DNA of 59,309 nt from Proteobacteria bacterium SG_bin6 (GTDB lineage: Bacteria; Pseudomonadota; Alphaproteobacteria; Sphingomonadales; Sphingomonadaceae): NCBI GenBank assembly GCA_002083435.1, contig LWDJ01000039.1:1-59309 (forward strand), given 5' to 3'. A program made the position numbers and the translations under genes. Below, in pieces: positions 53,809 to 59,309 of the stretch (the stretch's first letter is position 1; each line of letters starts with the position of its first letter). A model generated the notes under the pieces. It saw nothing but the letters and a program-made list of their open reading frames with translations, did not search any database and had not been told where the DNA came from.

Positions 53809-54438
53809 TTAGCCGTGCAGGCCCGGCGTCGCCTCAGTCGCGCCGTCCTGCGCCCTCTGGCCGTCGAGCGTAAGGATCGCGTTGCGCGCCGCGAGCAGGA
53901 TCTGGTCGGCCTTCGGGTCGCCGGCGAAGACGCGCGAGAGGATGATCGCGCCGACCATCGTCGACCACGCGCCCATCGCGAAGTCCCGCGCGCGCGCCGG
54001 ATCGTCCGAGGCTGACGTACTGGCGGCGGCCATGCTCTCGAAATAGCGATCGAGCTTGGCCATCATGATCTTGCGGGTCAGCGCCCCGCCGCGCGCGACC
54101 TCGCCCGACAGCGACGATACCGCGCAGCCGGCGGCGGGGCCATCGCGGTGCGTGCGGCTGAGATAGCCGTTGACGATCGACTTCACCGTGCGCTTGCCGC
54201 CGCTACGATTGCCCGCGGCCGAGGCCGCCTCGCCATCCTGCAAGGCACGCTCCAGCGCCGCCGCGATCAGCGCGTCGCGCGATGCGAAATGGACGTAGAA
54301 GGCGCCGTGGGTCAGCCCGGCCTGCTTCATCAGATCGGCGATGCTGATCGCGTCGATGCCGCGTTCGCGGATGATCTGTCCGGCGATGCTCAGAATGCGT
54401 TCACGGCTCTGCGCCTTTTCCGCCCGCGAATGACCCAT
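53809..54438 (-). CDS. TetR/AcrR family repressor
   Basis: A 209-residue regulator. The N-terminal helix-turn-helix is SRERILSIAGQIIRERGIDA then SIADLMKQAGLTHGAFYVHF, with the family's FYxHF ending; the C-terminal domain has a helical ligand pocket (AGCAVSSLSGEVARGG resembles the TetR_C_16/LmrA-YxaF-type group). It is divergent from the acyl-CoA dehydrogenase row, and a perfect palindrome in the shared promoter region is a likely operator. The effector is probably an acyl-CoA or a substrate of that row, which is inference. Confidence 0.92.
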   Translation of the reverse strand: MGHSRAEKAQSRERILSIAGQIIRERGIDAISIADLMKQAGLTHGAFYVHFASRDALIAAALERALQDGEAASAAGNRSGGKRTVKSIVNGYLSRTHRDGPAAGCAVSSLSGEVARGGALTRKIMMAKLDRYFESMAAASTSASDDPARARDFAMGAWSTMVGAIILSRVFAGDPKADQILLAARNAILTLDGQRAQDGATEATPGLHG

Positions 54439-54471
54439 GGTGGTTCCTCGATCCCATCGGCTTGACTCTCT

Positions 54472-54489
54472 GCATGATGACTATCATGC
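54472..54489. promoter_or_regulatory. Candidate TetR operator
   Basis: Perfect inverted repeat GCATGAT-GACT-ATCATGC of 18 bp, 34 bases before the tetR-type start and 122 bases before the acyl-CoA dehydrogenase start. Position in the divergent promoter region and the compact symmetry fit TetR-family operators. Confidence 0.6.
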
Positions 54490-54610
54490 TGTTTGGTGCC
54501 AAGCGCAGCAGCCGATAACAGGGTTGCGGCAAAAAGGCGAGCTAGACGCTCCAGCGAGCATGGCGGAGATCATGCAGATGGGGAGATGGTCAAAGGCGGG
54601 AGAGAGGACG

Positions 54611-56443
54611 ATGGCTCGATCGAGCGGCATCCCGGTGGATGAGTTCATGTTCCTGCTGCACGATGTGCTGCGCATCGATCGGCGCGGCGATCTGCCGGGC
54701 TTCGCCGATCTCACGCCCGATCTCACCCGGCCGATCGTGGAAGCGATGGCGGAGTTCGCCGCCGGCGTGCTCGAACCGCTCAACGCGGTCGGCGATCGTC
54801 ATGGCTGCACCCTGGAAAACGGCGTGGTGCGGACGCCACCGGGCTTTGGCGATGCCTATCATGCCTATTGCGGCGCCGGATGGAACCGCCTCACCGTCAG
54901 CCCGGCGCTCGGCGGCGAGGGCTTGCCCGGGGTGATCGGCACCGCGGTGAACGAGATCGCCTCCTGCGCAAATCCCGCGCTGCTGCTCTATCCCGGCCTC
55001 ACCCGCGGCGCGATGCACAGCATCGCCCGCGCCGGGACCGATTGGATGCGCGCGCATATCGTCCCCCGGATGGTAAGCGGCGCTTGGACCGGGACGATGT
55101 GCCTCACCGAACCCGCCTGCGGCACCGACCTGCGGCTGATGGCGACCCGGGCGACGCCGCTGCCGGGTGGCCGGTTCGGCATCGACGGTACCAAGATCTT
55201 CATCTCGGGCGGCGATCATGATCTGACTGACAATGTCATCCATCTGGTGCTCGCCAAGCTGCCCGATGGTGATGGTCGCTATATCGATGATCTGGCGACG
55301 GTGGCGCTGTTCCTGGTCCCCAAGATGGAATTGGACGACGAGGGCCGGCTGACCGGGCGGCGCAACGGCGTCTCGGTCGGCGGGCTCGAGGCCAAGATGG
55401 GCCTGAAGGGCAGCGCGACGACCGTGCTCAACTTTGATGGCGCGATCGGGTGGAAGCTCGGCAGCACCAAGGCCGATGCCCCGGCGGCATCAAAGTCGAG
55501 CGGGATGAGCGCGATGTTCGACATGATGAACGGCGCGCGGCTCGGCACCGGGGTCCAGGCGATCGCGACCGCCGCCGCCGCTTATGCCAAAAGCGCGGCG
55601 TACGCGAAGGAGCGCCTGTCGGGCCGAGCCGCCGATCCCGCCGCGCGCGGCAGTGGCCGCGCCGATCCGATCATCGTCCATCCCGACGTGCGCAGGATGC
55701 TGCTGAAGCAGGCGGCCTTTCTGGAAGGAGCGCGGGCGCTTGCGCTGTGGGTATCGTTGCTGCTCGACGAACAGGCACTCAGCCCGGACGCCGATCGGCG
55801 CGCGACCGCCGGCGCGCTTGCCTCGCTGATGACGCCGGTGGTCAAGGCCTATTGCAGCGACAAGGCGTTCGAGGCGTCCAATCTCGCTGTCCAGGTCTAT
55901 GGCGGCCACGGCTATATCCGCGACAATGGCGTCGAACAGCAGGTGCGCGATGGCCGTATCTTCCAGCTCTACGAAGGTGCCAACGGCATTCAGGCGCTCG
56001 ATCTCGTCACCCGCAAGGTGCCGGCGCAAGGTGGGCTCGGCGTCGCCAGCTTCATCGAGGAGATCGAAGCGCTGCTGGGCGCGATGGCGGCGCACCAAAC
56101 GCTGCGCCACCAAAGCGCGGCGCTTGCCGCCGGTCTCGCCGGGTTGCGGCGGGCGCTCGCGCTGCCGGCGGCGGCGGGCGAGGATCGGAACGCGATCGGC
56201 GCGATCGCCAGCGACGTGCTCGCGATTTTCGGCATCGTCGCGATCGCCTTCATGTGGGGGCGGATCGGCGTGGCGGCGCTCGAAGCGCTCGACCGGCGGG
56301 ACGGCGATCCGGCCTTCCTGGAGCGCAAGATCACCATCGGCAATTTCTGGGCGCTGCGCGAAATGCCGCAGATCGAGACCCACCTCGCCGCCGCACGCAC
56401 TGGCGCCGCGCCGCTGATGGCGCTCGCCGCCGTCGATTTCTGA
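54611..56443 (+). CDS. Acyl-CoA dehydrogenase, long DmdC-like type
   Basis: A 610-residue flavoenzyme. The acyl-CoA dehydrogenase middle domain has GTMCLTEPACGTDLRLMATR and the following KIFISGGDHDL; the C-terminal helical part has VQVYGGHGYIRDNGVEQQVR and DGRIFQLYEGANGIQALDL with the likely catalytic Glu. The extra N- and C-terminal length (about 600 instead of 380-400) is that of the DmdC/FadE5-like group, which includes 3-methylmercaptopropionyl-CoA dehydrogenases and long-chain enzymes. GAGAGAGG precedes the ATG at 54611. It is the first gene of the TetR-flanked row, with SDR, crotonase and dehalogenase genes after it. Confidence 0.9.
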   Translation: MARSSGIPVDEFMFLLHDVLRIDRRGDLPGFADLTPDLTRPIVEAMAEFAAGVLEPLNAVGDRHGCTLENGVVRTPPGFGDAYHAYCGAGWNRLTVSPALGGEGLPGVIGTAVNEIASCANPALLLYPGLTRGAMHSIARAGTDWMRAHIVPRMVSGAWTGTMCLTEPACGTDLRLMATRATPLPGGRFGIDGTKIFISGGDHDLTDNVIHLVLAKLPDGDGRYIDDLATVALFLVPKMELDDEGRLTGRRNGVSVGGLEAKMGLKGSATTVLNFDGAIGWKLGSTKADAPAASKSSGMSAMFDMMNGARLGTGVQAIATAAAAYAKSAAYAKERLSGRAADPAARGSGRADPIIVHPDVRRMLLKQAAFLEGARALALWVSLLLDEQALSPDADRRATAGALASLMTPVVKAYCSDKAFEASNLAVQVYGGHGYIRDNGVEQQVRDGRIFQLYEGANGIQALDLVTRKVPAQGGLGVASFIEEIEALLGAMAAHQTLRHQSAALAAGLAGLRRALALPAAAGEDRNAIGAIASDVLAIFGIVAIAFMWGRIGVAALEALDRRDGDPAFLERKITIGNFWALREMPQIETHLAAARTGAAPLMALAAVDF

Positions 56444-56486
56444 CCACCCGTTTCGTTTCACCTCCCTTGCAGGAAGGACATTGATC

Positions 56487-57257
56487 GTGACCGACCCCAC
56501 CAAGCTGTTCGATCTTACTGGCAAGACCGCGCTCATCACCGGCGGCTCGCGCGGGCTCGGCGTCCAGATTGCCGAGGCGCTCGGCGATTTCGGCGCGCGG
56601 CTGGTGATCTCGTCGCGCAAGGAAGCCGATCTGGCGGAAGCGCAGGCGCATCTCCAGGGCCGGGGAATCGACGTCTCTTATGTGGTGGCCGACAATAGCC
56701 GCGAGGAGGCGATCTTCGCGCTCGCCGACAGCGCGATCGACCGGCTGGGCAAGGTGGACATTCTCGTCAACAATGCCGGGGCGAGCTGGGGCGCGCCGAC
56801 CGAGGACCACCCCATCGATGCTTTTGACAAGATCATGAACCTCAACATCCGCGCGCTGTTCATCCTGTCGCAGCGGATCGCCAAGCTGTCGATGATCCCC
56901 AACCGCTATGGCCGGATCATCAACATGGCCTCGATCGCGGGGCTGCGCGGGGCGGATGGACTGATCGCCTACAATACCAGCAAGGGCGCGGTCATCAATT
57001 TCACCCGCGCGCTGGCGGCATCCTGGGGCCGGTACGGCATCACCGCGAATGCCATCGCGCCCGGCATGTTCCCCTCGCGCATGACCAAGGGCACGTTCGA
57101 AAGGCTGGGCGTCGAGCATTTCGCCAAGGCCGCGCCGCTCGGCCGCATCGGCGACGATCAGGATCTGAAGGGCACCGTGCTGCTGTTCGCCAGCGACGCC
57201 GGCAAGCACATCACCGGGCAGACGCTGGCGGTCGATGGCGGCGTCACTTCGGTGTGA
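56487..57257 (+). CDS. SDR family oxidoreductase
   Basis: A 256-residue short-chain dehydrogenase. The cofactor motif is ALITGGSRGLGVQIAEA, then LVNNAGASWG, and the catalytic NMASIAGLRG serine with YNTSKGAVINF (Tyr and Lys). The C-terminus DGGVTSV is typical. A GTG at 56487 is preferred after AGGAAGG; a TTG two codons earlier is possible. In this row it probably oxidises a 3-hydroxyacyl-CoA or an alcohol made by the neighbours. Confidence 0.92.
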   Translation: MTDPTKLFDLTGKTALITGGSRGLGVQIAEALGDFGARLVISSRKEADLAEAQAHLQGRGIDVSYVVADNSREEAIFALADSAIDRLGKVDILVNNAGASWGAPTEDHPIDAFDKIMNLNIRALFILSQRIAKLSMIPNRYGRIINMASIAGLRGADGLIAYNTSKGAVINFTRALAASWGRYGITANAIAPGMFPSRMTKGTFERLGVEHFAKAAPLGRIGDDQDLKGTVLLFASDAGKHITGQTLAVDGGVTSV

Positions 57258-57300
57258 CGCCCACCCGCCCCACCCACCGACAACAAGGAGAGAGACGGCC

Positions 57301-58086
57301 ATGACCGAGCCCAGCCCCGCGCAGGTACGCCACGAGCGCCACGATCACATTCTGAAGATCATCATCGACAATCCCGCCAAGAAGAACGCCTTCATTCCCG
57401 AGATGATGGAACAGCTCGCCGCCGCGCTGACGCTGCTCGAACAGGACGATGCGCTGTGGGCGGGCGTGCTGTGCGCCGAGGGCGATCATTTCACCGCCGG
57501 GCTCGACATGCCCAAATTCTTCGGTCCCGGCGCCACCGCCAAGCCGCTCGCGGAGGGGCAGATCGATCCGTTCGGGCTGAAGAACCAGTGCCGCAAGCCG
57601 ATCGTGACGGCGGTGCAGGGCATCTGCTTCACCATCGGCATCGAGCTCGCGCTTGCCGGAGACATCGTCGTCGCCGCCGATGACAGCCGCTTCTGCCAGA
57701 TGGAATCGAAGCGCGGCATCGCGCCCTTGGGCGGCGCGCATTTCCGCTACATCACCCGCGCCGGCTGGGGGAACGCCATGTACCACCTGTTCCTGTGCGA
57801 CGAGTTCGGCGCGCAGGAAGCCTATCGGATCGGGCTGGTGCAGGAAGTGGTGCCGGCCGGCACCCAGGTCGAGCGCGCGATGACGCTGGCGCGAACGATC
57901 GTCGCCAACGCGCCGCTCGGCATCCAGGTGACCAAGGAGGCCGGGCGCAAATATATCGAGGGCGGCGAGCAGGCCGCGATCGCCGCGGTGGCGACCGTCC
58001 GCGACCGGGTGATGGGCAGCGCCGATGCGACCGAGGGGATCATGTCGTTCATGCAGCGCCGCCCCGCGGTGTTCCAGGGGCGCTAG
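57301..58086 (+). CDS. Enoyl-CoA hydratase/isomerase (crotonase) family protein
   Basis: A 261-residue crotonase. It has the first oxyanion-hole segment CAEGDHFTAGLDMPKF and the second KPIVTAVQGICFTIGIELAL, followed by DIVVAADDSRFCQMESKRGI. One of the usual catalytic glutamates falls in an altered context (PLGGAHFRY), so hydratase activity is likely but isomerase or other crotonase chemistry is possible. GGAGAGAGACGG precedes the ATG at 57301. It acts with the dehydrogenase and SDR genes before it in a beta-oxidation-like sequence. Confidence 0.9.
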   Translation: MTEPSPAQVRHERHDHILKIIIDNPAKKNAFIPEMMEQLAAALTLLEQDDALWAGVLCAEGDHFTAGLDMPKFFGPGATAKPLAEGQIDPFGLKNQCRKPIVTAVQGICFTIGIELALAGDIVVAADDSRFCQMESKRGIAPLGGAHFRYITRAGWGNAMYHLFLCDEFGAQEAYRIGLVQEVVPAGTQVERAMTLARTIVANAPLGIQVTKEAGRKYIEGGEQAAIAAVATVRDRVMGSADATEGIMSFMQRRPAVFQGR

Positions 58087-58151
58087 CGAGGGTCGACGTT
58101 GAAGCGTACGCTACAGCAGCGCGGGTTAACCCGATCATGGAGATCATCGCG

Positions 58152-59045
58152 ATGACCATCCCCCTGTCAGAACAGCCTTTCGCCGCCAAGCGAACCCGGG
58201 AAGTGCTGGGCCGCCAGATGGCCTATATCGATGAGGGGAGCGGCCGCTCGGTCGTCTTCCAGCACGGCAACCCCACCTCGAGCTATTTGTGGCGCAACAT
58301 CATGCGGGGCTGCGAGGGGCTGGGGCGGCTCGTCGCGTGCGACCTGATCGGCATGGGTGATTCGGAGAAGATCCCTGGCGAAGGCGACACCCGCTACAGC
58401 TGGGACGTGCATTATGCCCATCTGAGCGCGCTGTGGGATCAACTCGATCTGGGTGACGATATCCTGCTCGTCATCCATGACTGGGGTTCCTCGCTCGGCC
58501 TGCAATGGGCGATGGATCATGCCGACCGAGTGAGCGGGATCGTTTATATGGAAGCGATCGTCACGCCGATGACCTGGGCGCACTGGCCCGAAAACGCCCG
58601 GGCGATCTTCGAAGGGTTCCGCTCGCCAGCGGGGGAAAAGTTGATCTTCGAGAAGAACCTGTTCATTGAAGGCGTGTTGCGCGGATCGGTGATGCGCGAG
58701 ATGAGCGCAGCGGAGATGGACGAATATCGCCGTCCGTTCCTAGCCGGCGGCGAGGATCGCCGGCCGATGCTCGCCTGGCCGCGCCAGATCCCGCTCGATG
58801 GCGAGCCGCCCGAGATTGTCGAAAAGGCGCGCCGCTACGGTGAATTCCACCGCACCAGCCCCACGCCGAAGCTGTTCATCAACGCTGATCCTGGCTCGAT
58901 CCTGGTCGGCCCGGCGCGCGATTATTGCCGGAGCTGGGCCAATCAGCGCGAAGTCACCGTGCCCGGCCTGCACTTTCTGCAAGAAGACAGCGCGGCGGAA
59001 ATCGCGGCCGCCATTCGCAGCTTTGCAGCCTCGCTTGAAAGCTGA
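58152..59045 (+). CDS. Haloalkane dehalogenase, LinB/DhaA-type (HLD-II)
   Basis: A 297-residue alpha/beta hydrolase nearly identical in plan to LinB of Sphingobium. Halide and catalytic residues are all present: Asn40 in FQHGNPTSSYLWRN, nucleophile Asp110 and Trp111 in VIHDWGSSLG, acid Glu134 in YMEAI and His274 in GLHFLQEDS. These align with Asn38, Asp108, Trp109, Glu132 and His272 of LinB with an offset of two. The enzyme hydrolyses carbon-halogen bonds of haloalkanes to alcohols, in the cytoplasm or periplasm. The ATG at 58152 with GGAG upstream is preferred to 58137. It follows the crotonase gene after 65 bases and probably belongs to the same row. Confidence 0.9.
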   Translation: MTIPLSEQPFAAKRTREVLGRQMAYIDEGSGRSVVFQHGNPTSSYLWRNIMRGCEGLGRLVACDLIGMGDSEKIPGEGDTRYSWDVHYAHLSALWDQLDLGDDILLVIHDWGSSLGLQWAMDHADRVSGIVYMEAIVTPMTWAHWPENARAIFEGFRSPAGEKLIFEKNLFIEGVLRGSVMREMSAAEMDEYRRPFLAGGEDRRPMLAWPRQIPLDGEPPEIVEKARRYGEFHRTSPTPKLFINADPGSILVGPARDYCRSWANQREVTVPGLHFLQEDSAAEIAAAIRSFAASLES

Positions 59046-59309
59046 GCGGTGCCCCGCTGGATGCTGCGACGACGCCCGCCCGCCGTCCCGCAGCCGCCGG
59101 CTGTAAACGCGAGGGCGTCGACGGCGGAATCCCAGTAGCGCAGCACCCGCGAGCCCTTGTCATGTGCACGCTTCGCTCGCTGCAATGCGCACACCGACTT
59201 GCCCGCAATCGCGGCGCGACGATGGCTGCTGCTGACGTGATGGGGTGAACGGCCCCCGCACCCAGGTAGGTGTGTAATGATGTGGCTGTCGGAAGCGACG
59301 TCTAGAGGA
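59046..59309. other. Right-edge non-coding stretch
   Basis: After the dehalogenase stop, 264 bases run to the window edge with no supported gene, RNA or repeat. Short open frames on both strands overlap each other and carry no recognisable protein. Confidence 0.5.

Overview
The window is about 59 kb of a high-GC chromosome that reads like a sphingomonad (Sphingomonas or a close relative, Alphaproteobacteria). The pointers are a GcrA-type cell-cycle regulator at the left edge, a TonB-dependent receptor of the Xanthomonas-Caulobacter type, CCA-encoding tRNA genes, dense G/C-ending codons, and the familiar neighbourhood of halogenase-like genes beside maltose-type glycosidases. No phage, insertion sequence or CRISPR array was seen. 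All assignments come from reading translated sequence and motifs; no search was run.

Layout. 1-5060: gcrA end, an AraC regulator, the PdeM phosphoesterase, the Kup potassium transporter, phosphoglycerate mutase and a palindromic repeat. 5241-21637: a starch/maltodextrin utilisation locus. A LacI regulator and a sugar MFS transporter face a TonB receptor and a tightly coupled seven-gene row (flavin halogenase, GH13, GH13, GH97, esterase, second flavin halogenase, FucP-type glucose transporter). 21644-24623: methionine salvage genes mtnB-mtnD-mtnC-mtnA, with a palindromic repeat that supplies the end of mtnC. 24721-34666: tRNA-Gly, an isoprenylcysteine-methyltransferase-like membrane protein, a methyltransferase plus a large HAD protein facing fliD-fliS, a FAD oxidoreductase, a response regulator, a GH19-like lysozyme and tRNA-Ala. 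34896-44694: a low-complexity DUF2171 protein, a zinc-free MDR oxidoreductase, ribonucleotide reductase nrdB and nrdA separated by three small membrane-protein genes, and a GGDEF-EAL-PilZ-like protein. 44812-53305: class I fumarase, a serine hydrolase, a small membrane protein, an Ntn-type acylase, tRNA-Pro, an ABC1/UbiB kinase-like protein and a GH1-like glycosidase. 53306-59309: a non-coding stretch with a degenerate tRNA-like element, then a TetR-controlled row of acyl-CoA dehydrogenase, SDR, crotonase and a LinB-type haloalkane dehalogenase.

How it fits together. In the carbohydrate locus the receptor would bring maltodextrins into the periplasm, secreted GH13 and GH97 enzymes cut them, two inner-membrane MFS carriers take up disaccharide and glucose, and a GH13 lacking a signal peptide finishes hydrolysis in the cytoplasm. 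What the two flavin halogenases and the secreted esterase do in a sugar operon is not explained by this scheme and is the most interesting question in the window. Regulatory DNA that can be read directly includes a LacI-type operator, paired NrdR-like boxes, a Fur-like palindrome, a 14-bp direct repeat carrying two GANTC sites, and a perfect TetR-type palindrome.
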